Shown: piece by piece, positions 1 through 9,949 of the stretch
Layout: every line of letters starts with the position of its first letter
Position numbering within the stretch: the first letter of the stretch is position 1
From: Tubiluchus corallicola
Lineage: Eukaryota; Priapulida; Priapulimorpha; Priapulimorphida; Tubiluchidae
Assembly (NCBI GenBank): GCA_030141605.1
Contig: JAQGDQ010000913.1
Location: 16,966-80,965, forward strand
Direction of reading: 5' to 3'
Length of the DNA stretch: 64,000 nt
Position numbers and translations under genes: made by a program
The notes under the pieces: model-generated
What the model was told of the DNA's origin: nothing
Seen by the model: only the letters and a program-made list of their open reading frames with translations
Databases searched by the model: none

Positions 1-429
1 GTTGTTATCTAGGTCCTGCTACATTTTAGAAAAACATGGTCTGCCCCAACTATTGATGTTATGTATTTTTGTCTACCGCCACTGCTCACGATGCCTCGTC
101 ACTCATCTTTTTGCCGCATATACGTCAGTAGCTGACCTCCTCTAGGGTATTTTGTCGTTTCAAAAGTTTTTCTTAGTGCTCTAGGAAGGAGAGATTATTC
201 ACTATTCTCGTAACGTCTTGGCAACATTTGTAACTTTGTTAGAAACTTTATAGAACATTTAACATAAATCTTTCTTGCTTATTAATCTGTTTATTCACAA
301 AGACTGCTGCCATGATAAGTCTAGAGAATGTAACGCCTCGTGGCTTGCCCGCTAAAAACAGTGAGGGGAAACCTTAGTGAGCACAAACAATAAAATATAA
401 ACCATAGATAAGAACACGTCACAATTTTT

Positions 430-640
430 ATGTATTCTTTATGTATGTCCGATCTAACGAACAAAATCTTCTTACTTGTATTTGTTTACTGCAAGGATTC
501 TTCTTCACCACATCATAACGATCATCAATGGATATTCTCCTACTTGTGTCATGGCGACGGTTACCATAGTACTATTACAAACGTGTTGCTATGTTTTACT
601 TTAGTGTTATTTACTTCTATGAGTAGTCTTGGCGGAACAG
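430..640 (+). CDS. Possible first coding exon of the serine protease gene (tentative)
   Basis: An open frame from an ATG at 430 ends at a GTGAAG splice donor at 641 and leaves one base over, which is the phase needed by the next protease exon at 2400. It contains two hydrophobic stretches (around residues 13-21 and 52-64) that could act as a signal peptide or signal anchor. No family similarity is recognisable. Only the phase and hydrophobicity support it, so it may be chance; the true signal-peptide exon may lie elsewhere between 640 and 2390 or upstream of the window. Confidence 0.25.
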
Positions 641-2399
641 GTGAAGATGGTTGAATATTTTACTTGCCAATTTATATTGTGGGCCACTTATTTGGAAGCT
701 GTTGGGCAGAAGTGAAAATAGTTAGCTGTTCTAACCGCCACTTTATTGAGTACAGAACTGCCATTAGTGGCGCCTACAAGGTAACTGGTAATCAATCTTA
801 AGAATTTTGATGTTGTTTAACTGTGGAACGGACCAGCTTGAGCATCACACTTTGTTTGTTCTATATTTTCTCGCCCTAACAGACTTTTAGTTTTGAATAT
901 GTTGTCACTAGAGGGGAGAAACATTCATTGTGACTTAAAAATGGGCTATAAAATTAATCATCCAGAAAACGACTTTTTATTGTTATTATTATTTAGGCAA
1001 AAATGAATTTTTGGAAGGAGTTTACAATTCCCCGTGCAATTTAAACACACTAACCGTAATCCTAATCCGCTTCACTTACTAACTTCTTGTGTGTGAGGAA
1101 TTGTAAACTTTAGGTGAAGTTTCACATGTGCTCCCAGAATTGCCAGGGGTTGTTGTCACAATGTTCTTGTAGATCTAAATTGTTGGTTGCTCAACATTCG
1201 TTTGCCAGTAGAGTAGGTTACAGGTTACAGCGAGGCGTTCCTTCGGGCAACGGCTTAACAACGATCACTAGAAACTTTTGATTTCAAGTCGCAGGCGTCT
1301 CTCTCATGGTCGGTATCGGGGTGGGGAGTAGAGTTTGTCTACTACCATCATTGAGCTGCAAGCAAACTAAGAGATGGGGTGGGTTAACCCAAAGCTTCGC
1401 ACTCTCGACTAGTTATATGATTCATTTTTTTCAGAAATGTTTTTTCTAGCAAGAACCCGACAGCGTTTACTCTCTACCTCCTTGTTGGGGATGATTCTTT
1501 CACGTAAGTCATTCTTAAAATATATCACGTTTCCTTTCAACATTTTAAAGAGTAGGTTGTTTTGTCCTACAGTTTAAGCTTGGCTCCGGGTCTTCCGTTA
1601 AAATTATTGCTGAATGTCAGTATGTTTTTTTTTGCAAAATAAGGTAAGATGATCATGGAATAGCGTCTGATCTAGTCAAGTTGTTACTGCAAGAACTGTT
1701 GACTTCTTTGAAATAAATGAGGTATTACTGCTTAGAAGAAGATGTTCTTGGCTCACAAGTCCAGAAAAGCTGTACATAATCAAGCCAGTCACTGTGTTTA
1801 CAGATCCGTTCTATGACAATGGTGTCTATAGTAAATAAAGTTCTGATTTTTACCAATTGAAGCTTATGATACATCAGAGTGTCCAGCATCACGAAGCGAG
1901 AAAGTAATGCAAGTATTTTCAACGGGTGATGAAACCAAAGATTTTTGCTGCGGACATTGGAAACCTTTCCTATTTTTTAGTGTCTGACACCCATCGTCAA
2001 CCAGCCAATGATGACTAGGCTTGCAAATTACTATACGAATAAATAATGCTAAAAAGAAAGCATTGCGTTTAATACCATCCATTTTGTTTTTCTGTGGAGA
2101 ACATAGAATTTGGACGCCAGGCGCTTTGTTTAATTATTACCAAAGTCAATGTCACGTGCTGGACACTGGAAGCAAGCAGCCATATATTGAACGATTTGTG
2201 AACCAGCTTTAGGTAGTAAAAATCTGAATTTTTCTAATAATAAATGCAATTTACTTAAATGGGATTGTAGCAATGGAATAAGTGACCCACTCATTGTGAA
2301 CTAAAAAACTTGTTTCGTATCATCAATCTAAATCGACGCAAACAAATAAAATAAGTAAATAAAGTAAATAAACAAAGTAAACAACATAACTTGTTTCAG
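641..2399 (+). other. Non-coding stretch upstream of the first solid protease exon
   Basis: No convincing coding exon is visible here. Short open frames at 1725-2212 on both strands show no domain similarity. The only structured item is a small hairpin-like inverted repeat at 1020-1108, listed separately. If the tentative exon at 430-640 is real, this is its intron. Confidence 0.4.
1020..1108. repeat. Short inverted-repeat element (MITE-like)
   Basis: GTTTACAATTCC at 1020-1031 is the exact reverse complement of GGAATTGTAAAC at 1097-1108, enclosing about 65 bp. The interior and right arm resemble 3250-3318, which follows the telomere-like tract (shared words include CTAATC, CACCAACTAA-like, TTCTTG and AATTGTAAACTTTAG). 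This suggests a small dispersed element. No target-site duplication was established. Confidence 0.45.
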
Positions 2400-2482
2400 T
2401 TGAACTTGCCGCAGCAAAACTCAGTGGAGGGGAGGATGCATGGATGTCGGAATTGATTGGTGGAAGGGATTTTCCATTTATG
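2400..2482 (+). CDS. Serine protease exon: activation site and mature N-terminus
   Basis: Acceptor TTGTTTCAG precedes 2400 and donor GTGCGT follows 2482. The exon starts with two bases completing a codon and ends in phase 0. It encodes ...AAAKLSGGEDAWMSELIGG and then RDFPFM. The LSGGEDA motif resembles the IVGGEDA start of mature S1 proteases, and the Lys before it would be the activation cleavage point. A second similar motif, LIGGRDFPFM, lies 11 residues on. Distance to the CGG cysteine (32 residues against 27-29 in typical family members) favours the first; the second would be too short at 21. Confidence 0.7.
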
Positions 2483-5400
2483 GTGCGTGTCTTGACTTTA
2501 TTAAAAGCAACATTAAGAGCTTTTTTCAATTTTCTTCTGTATTTTTTCGCTCTTTCACCAATAGCATTCATTTATTTTTGTTTATTATTTTTCACAAACT
2601 TCAAAGTGCAAAACACGAGTGACAAGACAGTTTAAAAAGTGAAATAAAATATTAAATGACTACCACAAAACAGTGCAAATTAAAACAAAGTGATAATAAT
2701 AATATATGTAGAAGATTACTGTAAAAACGCAAAGAACTGAAATAGCTGCTTGCAAGTGTCTGTTAAAAAATAAAAATTTGCTAAAATAAAAATGAATAGC
2801 TATTTTTTAAATAATTTTTAGTTGACAGCATTTACAGTTGGAGCATCATTCACACATGGCTGTAGTTTATTCCGTAACTGAAGAAATGTTTAAGGCAATT
2901 AAGTTCACTTATGATTTCAAATGGTGGACTTTGTAATATTTGCAAGTGGTTCAAAGTTCAAAGTTCAAAAAAGTTCAAATTACATTAAATTAAATTAAAT
3001 CTCTCTTTCTGGATGCAATTGTTTGGATCACCGTAACCATGAAGGATGAGTCGTCATGTAAGCCCAGGCAGAGCCACCAGGGAGACACTATTAATTGAAC
3101 TCTAACCCTAACCTAAACCTAAACCTAATCCTAATCTTGATCCTAACCCTAACCTAAACCTAAACCTAATCCTAATCTTGATCCTAACCCTAACCTAAAC
3201 CTAAACCTAATCCTAATCTTGATCTTAACCTTAACCCTAACCTTAGAGTCCTAACCCTAATCACAATCTGTTTCACCAACTAATTTCTTGCGTGTGGAGA
3301 ATTGTAAACTTTAGCTCAGAAATAGTATACAAAAATTCTACTGGTATATGTATATATATATATAAGATACGAGGCTACAGCTTATTTTTCGAATTAGGAA
3401 CGGTGGCCAAAAACCTCCAGAAAAGGCTTTTTTCGGCCGTTTTTTGCAAAACTCATGCGTCTGAGATCTGGAGAACGGGAACCGGAAATGGATGGCGCTG
3501 GCTATGGATAGACAGCCCATTCAGGGGTGAGTGTAGCAGGTATATTTAGAATTCGCGAGAGGGCCACGGCATCCCGTAACTGCCGTTTTCCCCGGACCCA
3601 AGCCGACCGGCTACAGCCTGCAGAAAAAACGTTCTAGCGGCGCCTGGTGGGACTCTCGAGAGGAGATATATGGATCTTTAGAAAGAGGAGGAACAGGGCT
3701 ACACGATGATGTGGGATATATTTTATGACACGTCCAACAAAAGGAGTGACGACGAGTTAATTAGATGTTCTATTTTTGGCAATTTTTGCTTAGAAAACAG
3801 CTGACGCAAAGCCATTGTTCTGACGTCATCCATTATACTCTGCCTACAACTTTAATTCAGTAAAACCTGCTGCTGCTGGCTTTGCGTTAGGTAAGTAAAC
3901 AAACACTGGGTAGGATGTTCGCGTATTTTTGATTATGAGTGTACTTATACGCAAATTTTTTTGCGGGCAATTGGTAGTTTTCTGTTAATGTTATTAACTA
4001 TTTCTGTTTCACTGTTTTTTCTTAAGGCTGGATATGTCATTCCCGGCAAAGGATTTTGTGGAGGTTTCCTAATTGATCACGTTCATATAGTAACAGCAGC
4101 TCATTGTCTTCATGAGTATGTAGTCAATTTTGATTATTTTGTGCGTGTGCGTGCGTTCATGCGTGTACATGTGTACACGTGTACACGTGCAGCTCATTGT
4201 CTTCATGAGTATGTAGTCAATTCTGATTATTTTGTGCGTGTGCGTGCGTTCATGCGTGTACATGTGTACACGTGTGCACGTGCAGCTCATTGTCTTCATG
4301 AGTATGTAGTTAATTCTGATTATTTTGTGCATGTGTGTGCGTTTATGCGTGTACATGTGTACACGTGCAGCTCATTGTCTTCATGAGTATGTAGTCAATT
4401 CTGATTATTTTGTGCATGTGTGTGCGTTTATGCGTGTACATGTGCGCGTGTAAGTGTGAGCGTGCATGTGCATGTATGCGTGAGAGAGTGAATGCGTGTT
4501 TGTGTATATTTTACTGCGCTGAAAAGACTTTTAAATCAAAACACGATATAATTGCCCTAAATGTCAAAAACTTAAGGTCTACAAGATACACTAACAATAA
4601 TTATATATCACTGTTTTGCAGGGCACCTGAAGCAGGACCACACATGAAAGTTTTTCTGGGAAGCAGCACATTGTACGAGTCGGATGTAGACCGCTGGGTA
4701 TGTGTTATTTCTTGTAAGCATTCATTGAATAATGCAAAGGGTCTTGAACATCGTTAATTTGTTTTTGTAACCTGAATTTTTGAAACCAGATGGCGGTAGA
4801 ATTGTTCATAATGAAACCGTGAGATTTGTTGTTCAAGAAAAATGCAATTAGGTATGATCTATAACAGTACTCTTGCAATTCTGAATTCCAAAAATGCAAT
4901 CTGACCTTAAAGTTGCAGTTGTGAGGAGTTATTTTAGATGTGATGAAAAAATATTCATTAAAATGAAGACCTTGACAAAGTCTCACTACACAATAGCGAC
5001 AGCAAATTCACAAATGTGAACAGTTGTACGAGTTACTGTCGGTAAGATTATTGCAAACAACATTTCCTGTGTGGTTAGGCTTACTGTCTAGTGTGACTGC
5101 CTTGGCGAGTTACTCTTCAATGCTTCTCGCAATGAATAATGAAATGAGTGTCAGCTCATACTTACACTCTAGTGTGACTGCCTTGGTGAGTTACTCTTCA
5201 ACATTTTTCGCAAAGAATAATGAAATGATCGTCAGCTCGTACTTACAGTCTAGTGTGACTGCCTTGGCGAGTTACTCTTCTACAATTCTCGCAATGAATA
5301 ATGAAATGAGTGTCAGCTCGTGCCTACTGTCTAGTGTGAACACCTCAGTGAGTTACTCTTCAACACTTCTCGCAATGAATAATGTAGTCAGGGTCAACTC

Positions 5401-8400
5401 GTGCGTACTGTCAAAAAGTAACTCGCAGCAAGTTTTGTTTCTAGTCTGAACAAGTTTGTGAATTACTAGACGTAAAAGACTCGCGCGAGTGAACGCCCCG
5501 TTAGTTTGCTTAAACTGTTTTTGTAAGTTTCTATTGCTATTTTTTAGATTTTCTGGTACGGCACACATCGCGATTTTAATTTCAAAGGTAATCCATGGGA
5601 ATACAACGATATTGCACTTTTGCGAATGAACGAACCTGTTGTATTCACTGATGATATTCAACGTGCAAAGTTACCTGTTTGTGTCAAGAATTACCTTAAT
5701 GAAGAAGTTACACTTGTTGGATGGGGAAACGATCTGTTTAGTGGTAGGCAAAATAACCCGTATGCATTTTATGAATTTTTTTCATAATTAAAAAGTACTT
5801 GAGTAGAAGCAGAAAGTAACGGGCAATACAAGGTTTTCTTCAGCACAAGAATGTATTAACTAGCAATAAATTAAATCTTAAAGTAAGACTTCGATTATTT
5901 AATGCTTACGTTAGCAGCATGTTTATGCAGAAAAGCAAAATTTTGTGTTTAATGATTACTCAAGGAAAGCAGATTGACAGGTTTTATAGAAGTCTCCTAA
6001 GGAAAGTTTTAAAGATAAGATGGCCATACGTAATCAAAAATGAAAATTTATACATCAGAACGAAAGAAATTTCTTGGAGTTCAAAAGTCAAGATCCGAAA
6101 ATTATGATGGCTAGGACATTTTCTAAGAAGTGAAGGACCAGTAAAAACACCTTTAAAGAAATCCTTAAAAACCTTGTAAAAAACACCTGGCAAACTTTGT
6201 TAAGATAAATAAATACGTTCAACAACATCAACCAAATCTATCACTAAGAACTTAAGCTATTAACTGCAGATAGAAGTGGGTGGAGTACTCTGATAAATGT
6301 TGATACCTGAATAGCTACAATAGATGAGATTTTGAAGAAAAAAAAGAACTTGAGCAAATTCATGAAGTTATATTCAGCGAATACAGTTTTCAGGACTTAG
6401 TAATGATTAGGATAATTTTTATGGGGGAAATGTGAAAGTTATTTGTGAAGTTGAAATGGAACACTTGTAGAAAACAACTAAACACTAGATTGCATGTTTG
6501 CACAAAAACTGAAACACTTTTATTGCACTAAAAACACAGTAAAATGCACAAGTAAAATGAAGATAATAAGTTGCACAGCACTGAGTGTGTGACAGAGAGA
6601 CAATGTGTCCCATGAGTTGTACGACTGCACTGCCTGAGACAGAGAGTGACTAGCAGTGAAATCTAGCCAGTTTATATAGATGGAGAACTATGCAAGTACT
6701 TGGCTTCACATATCCCATTACAGTAAAAATAGGGGAGATACAGTGAGTTTGAATATTCACTGGACCGTACAATTGTGATGAGGGGTGAATTGAACTAGTA
6801 AATGTTAAAGTAACTAATCAATAGATGGCAGCACCTAAATATACAGTTACAACTTTCACAGGAAATAATACAGCTTTCTTTCGCAGTTTTATGTGCCTAC
6901 CTCACGTTATGCGACATGCATTTGTCCTTCAGAACTGTAAACATTTGCTGCATTTTGCATGGGTCTTGGAAAACTGCTCTCACTAAGCAGTGATTACGTC
7001 AGATTTGATAATTTTTGTATGTTTCTACTCCTCACACGATGGATGTTCGTCCAAAATTATATGTGAAATGCACTTGATAACCTTAGACTAATTAATAATT
7101 GACTTTTGACGAAAAAAAAATAGATAACTTTTAGTAACTGAAGTGCTTCAGAAAATTTCAACCATCCAGACACAACACTCTGGCGCACTTTAGCTTCAAG
7201 TCTGCTCTATTTTTAATGAGAAATTCCTTCTAAAAGACAGAATGACCTTAATTTCTCATTGGATGATCGGTTGGTTATTCCTGGGGCTCTCTGTGTAAAG
7301 CAAAGTGTTCTCAATGACAGTAGCAAACAGGGAATCAATAAAATAGTGTGTTCGATCACGCATGTGTAAGCCAGACCAAGCTACTCAACACGCTAAGTTG
7401 TAGAGCCTGAAAAGCACGTGTTTTTTTACTTTTATCCAATTAAGTCGCATATAAATGTTTATAATTTTCAGATTGATGTTATTTTTGCGAATTTTAAAAC
7501 AAAAAGATCACAATTTCTCACGATTGCACATTTTGCTTGCAAAATTAGTTACAGTTTACCATGGTTTTACATTTTGCTTGTAAAATCAGATACTGATTAT
7601 CAAGATTGCACATTGTGCTTTTAAAATCAGTTGCAGTTGATCATGATGGCACATTTTGCTTGTAAAATCAACTACAGTTTATCATGATTGCAAATTTTGC
7701 TTGTAAAATCAGCTTCATTTTATCATGATTGCAAATTTTGCTTGTAAAACCAGCTACAGTTTATTGCGATTGCACATTGTGCTTGTAAAATCAGTTACAG
7801 TTTATTATGGTTGCACATTTTGCTTGTAAAATCAACTATAGTTTATCATGATTGCACATTTTGCTTGTAAAAACAGCTACAGCATATCATGATTTTATAT
7901 TTTTCTGACAGCTTTGACATTTCAGACAACCCAACACAACTACAACCGGAGTTGAAAAAGGCAACTTTTAGAGTTATTGATCAAGGTGATTGCCGGTTCT
8001 ACAACAAATCTCTCACAATCTGTCTACATAATTTTGGACGCTATGGTGGCTTAGTAAGTATAAGTCGCATGCACAATGTCCTTCCAACCTAATCTATATA
8101 ATCAAGATGGTTGGTGTATAGGCACTGTGGGACTGCAGCACCCCCTGTCTCTCCCATTTTTAATCGATATTATCGATACGTTCAATATAATGAGTCTTTT
8201 TTCTTAAATTCTTTCTTTGTACTTGTACATTATAAAATCCTTAAGCTTGATGTCCGTAGCCATTCCCTAGTTCATGAAATATTACAAAAGTCCTTTTATT
8301 GAAGTTTGCCTTGCAGTTCCGGGTATTAAAACAATGGTTAAAAACTTTCCAAAGCAGCAACCCACCAATTAAGCTACGAACCGCCACTGTAATCAAACGA

Positions 8401-9833
8401 TGAAGGCGAATAATTATCTGCGTGGCTGGATGTGATGCTTCGTAGAAACCAGTATGATTCCATTAAGGTTTCATTTTGATGCCATTTTGGTAAACCAAGA
8501 CAATATGGTATTCGGAATGGCATCTAAAATAGAAATAGTAATTTATGTAGAACAATTTCGTTCAAATTGTAGAAATCCAACATGTTTTCTTAAGGGTTTT
8601 CCAAGGTTCAGCGTACGAATATCAACAACAGCTTAGCTAGCTATTCCTATATAGCAGCTCACTATATATATCTAAAAAACATAAGTAAGAGATCTAGGTC
8701 ACTTTGTTATCTCATCGTTGGTATTATACAAAGATACCTGTTCTCCCACAAGCATGAGCATAATATATAGGTCAGCCATAGACAGCTGTTAGAGAACGGT
8801 ACTGTGAAAGAAGCATAAACTTTCAATCACTTATATGAAACTGGGTGTAATAATCACTCATAACAGCACATATTGGGGTGCGATTTAGCGTCAACCACAA
8901 AGATTTGAAATTTCGAAGAGCAAAATGAAGTAACGTCGACTGACAAACGAGATCTTCACTGAATACTCACCAAACAGAGCCTATCCGTTCGTTGTTTCTA
9001 TTCACAAGACCTAAACAAATCGTATCAACAACAACGACAACAAAAAAAAACAATAGCAGCAATAACAACAACAACAACAACCACAACAACAGCAACGAAA
9101 AAGCAGCAACCGTGACAGCAGCAACAATAACACCACCAGCAACAACAACAACAACAATGAAAAAACAGCAACAGCAGCAGCAGCAACAACAACAACAGCA
9201 ACAACAACAACAACGAAAAAACAGCAACCGTGACAGCAGCAACAACAACAGCAGCAGCAGCAACAACAACAACAACAACAACGAAAAAACAGCAACAGCA
9301 GCAACAACAACAACAATGAAAAAACAGCAACCGTGACAGCAGCAACAACAGCAGCAGCAGCAACAACAACAGCAACAGCGCCAACAGCAGCAGCAACAAC
9401 AATATCAATTACTAGTATGCAACATGTCTTGAGATATAAAATGTTTGAACATGAAATGCTTGAACATTTCAAACATTAGATGCCATAATTCATAAATACA
9501 TTAAGTGCTTAACGAAGCGTTTAAATTTGTTTTTAGGGTGATTCTGGCGGACCTATGATATTGGACAGAACAAATGAAGTGATTGGAATTTACTCAGCCA
9601 CAACTAAAGAGGCAAGATACGAATCTCCGTTTTGTGGTTATAATCAAAATTCAATAGTTGTGGCGGGGAGAGTCCTACATTACTTGAACTGGATTGAAAA
9701 CATGAAAGCTATTTCTCAGGCTGCATATGAAATTGAATATGATGCTGTCATTGCAGGCACAACCTCAATGCATGATTCTACAGGAATAATTTTAATTACT
9801 ACACTCCACATAGTGTCATTATCGAAATTATAA
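2400..9833 (+). CDS. Granzyme/trypsin-like serine protease (S1 family), split gene: overall model
   Basis: Model: exons 2400-2482, 4027-4115, 4622-4697, 5548-5743, 7926-8053 and 9537-9833 join in phase (a 5' exon is missing or tentative). The chymotrypsin-fold landmarks appear in order: SGGED near the activation site, CGGFLI, TAAHC (catalytic His), NDIALLR (catalytic Asp), GWG, and GDSGGP (catalytic Ser). The wording around PFMAGY...CGGFLI recalls granzymes and mast-cell proteases. The Cys42-Cys58 and Cys168-Cys182 pairs are visible. Cys191 is absent (the residues before GDSGG read YGGL), as are the Cys136 and Cys201 partners. The substrate-pocket position 189, counted back from the Ser, is Tyr rather than Asp, so trypsin specificity is not expected. 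The C-terminus ends in a hydrophobic tail. It is most likely a secreted or surface-attached endopeptidase; substrate unknown. Confidence 0.8.
3102..3268. repeat. Telomere-like tandem repeat, 41-bp higher-order unit
   Basis: Runs of CCTAAC, CCTAAA and CCTAAT hexamers form a 41-bp unit beginning at about 3101, 3142 and 3183, each ending CTAATCTTGAT, followed by a decayed fourth unit. CCCTAA is the common animal telomere repeat. The regular 41-bp superstructure and the CTTGAT spacer mean this is an interstitial satellite-like tract rather than a chromosome end. It lies in an intron of the protease model. Confidence 0.8.
3350..3960 (+). repeat. Dispersed ~600-bp repeat, copy 1
   Basis: This stretch is the reverse complement of 27478-28047 over most of its length. 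Shared landmarks are a TATATA run and CGAGGCTACAGC-like start, GCAAAAATG/GCAAAACTC words, GGCTTTGCGTTAGGTAA, GAACACT..GTAGGATGTTCGCG, and an A/T-rich end AAATTTTTTT. A shorter third copy is at 51865-52075. The TA-run end abuts a TA microsatellite in all three copies. No open frame or clear terminal inverted repeat was found, so it looks like a non-autonomous element of unknown class. Confidence 0.7.
4027..4115 (+). CDS. Serine protease exon with catalytic His
   Basis: Pyrimidine-rich acceptor TTTTTTCTTAAG ends at 4026 and donor GTATGTAG starts at 4116. The exon encodes AGYVIPGKGFCGG and then FLIDHVHIVTAAHCLH, containing the Cys42 equivalent and the TAAHC catalytic His. It leaves two bases that join the first base of the exon at 4622 to make Glu. 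The last 19 bp and the donor are the first unit of the 93-bp tandem repeat that follows. Confidence 0.85.
4097..4440 (+). repeat. 93-bp minisatellite made of exon end plus splice donor
   Basis: Units begin with CAGCTCATTGTCTTCATGAG at 4097, 4190, 4283 and 4368 (periods 93, 93 and 85). Each copies the last 19 bp of the catalytic-His exon, its GTATGTAG donor and about 65 bp of GT-rich intron. The frame stays open across the array because 93 is divisible by three, giving a repeated AAHCLHEYV reading that is probably not translated. Four equivalent splice donors are therefore available. Confidence 0.9.
4622..4697 (+). CDS. Serine protease exon after the catalytic His
   Basis: Acceptor CTGTTTTGCAG ends at 4621 and donor GTATGTG starts at 4698. 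The first base completes a Glu codon; the exon then reads APEAGPHMKVFLGSSTLY and ESDVDRW, and ends in phase 0. The VFLGSSTLYE wording matches the VxLGxHxL segment that follows the His loop in S1 proteases. Confidence 0.8.
5087..5410 (+). repeat. 81-bp minisatellite in protease intron
   Basis: TCTAGTGTGA-type units start at 5087, 5168, 5249 and 5330, exactly 81 bp apart. The frame stays open through all four because 81 is divisible by three, giving a spurious Ser-rich reading. Each unit has CTTGGCGAGT, CTTGGTGAGT or CTCAGTGAGT, resembling a 5' splice site; unit 3 also has TTACAG just before TCTAG. No coding role is evident. Confidence 0.85.
5548..5743 (+). CDS. Serine protease exon with catalytic Asp
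   Basis: Acceptor TATTTTTTAG ends at 5547 and donor GTAGGC starts at 5744. It reads in phase 0 from IFWYGTHRDFN, then NDIALLRMNEPVVF (catalytic Asp102 equivalent in NDIALL), KLPVCV, and VTLVGWGNDLFSG. One base is left over. The Cys that usually precedes the GWG motif (Cys136) is missing. Confidence 0.85.
7520..7890 (+). repeat. 41-bp minisatellite next to a 3' splice site
   Basis: About nine diverged units of roughly 41 bp resemble GATTGCACATTTTGCTTG followed by TAAAATCAG and TACAGTTTATCAT (unit starts near 7520, 7561 and 7602). The array ends about 35 bp before the acceptor of the protease exon at 7926. Confidence 0.8.
7926..8053 (+). CDS. Serine protease exon, 168-182 loop region
   Basis: Two acceptors are possible, CTGACAG (7911) and TTTCAG (7925). 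Only the second keeps the frame open from the preceding phase-1 exon; the first meets a stop after about 14 codons. The exon reads DNPTQLQPELKKATFRVI, then DQGDCRFYNKSLTICLHN and FGRYGGL, with the Cys168 and Cys182 equivalents. Donor GTAAGT begins at 8054. Confidence 0.8.
9023..9405 (+). repeat. CAA/CAG-rich microsatellite
   Basis: A long interrupted run of CAA, CAG and ACA units in the last protease intron. It gives long poly-Gln, poly-Asn, poly-Leu and poly-Cys readings on both strands, none bounded by splice sites in frame with the protease. It is internally duplicated (GCAACCGTGACAGCAGCAAC recurs three times). Confidence 0.9.
9537..9833 (+). CDS. Serine protease last exon with catalytic Ser
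   Basis: Acceptor TTTGTTTTTAG ends at 9536. The exon begins exactly at GDSGGPMILDRTNEVIGIYS (catalytic Ser195) and runs to TAA at 9831-9833. SPFCGY may hold the Cys220 equivalent although Cys191 is absent. After the usual C-terminal helix (VLHYLNWIENM) there are about 45 extra residues ending in small residues (AGTTSMHDSTG) and then IILITTLHIVSLSKL, which has the form of a GPI-anchor signal or a short membrane tail. Confidence 0.85.
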   Translation, partial: GDSGGPMILDRTNEVIGIYSATTKEARYESPFCGYNQNSIVVAGRVLHYLNWIENMKAISQAAYEIEYDAVIAGTTSMHDSTGIILITTLHIVSLSKL

Positions 9834-9943
9834 AAAAGTTTCTATATTACTACCTGTACTTAAAGTACTTTTAAGTAAATGTTTCACTCACTAAAATTTC
9901 TGCGACCTTCTTTTTGCTAAAGGTATTATAAAAACGAATTTTT

Positions 9944-9949
9944 AATAAA
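9944..9949 (+). promoter_or_regulatory. Poly(A) signal of the protease gene
   Basis: AATAAA lies 110 bp after the stop codon in A/T-rich sequence, the first such hexamer downstream of the last exon. Confidence 0.6.

Noticed and set aside
4069-4386. Tandem AAHCLHEYV peptide repeat as a real protein domain
   Set aside because: Explained by a 93-bp DNA repeat that includes a splice donor; the protease model splices out at 4116.
7911-7925. Alternative acceptor CTGACAG before the 7926 exon
   Set aside because: Using it puts an in-frame stop after about 14 codons; the acceptor at 7925 keeps the protease frame.
8967-9472. Poly-Leu, poly-Cys, poly-Val and poly-Gln readings
   Set aside because: Six-frame artefacts of the CAA/CAG microsatellite; not in phase with the flanking protease exons.
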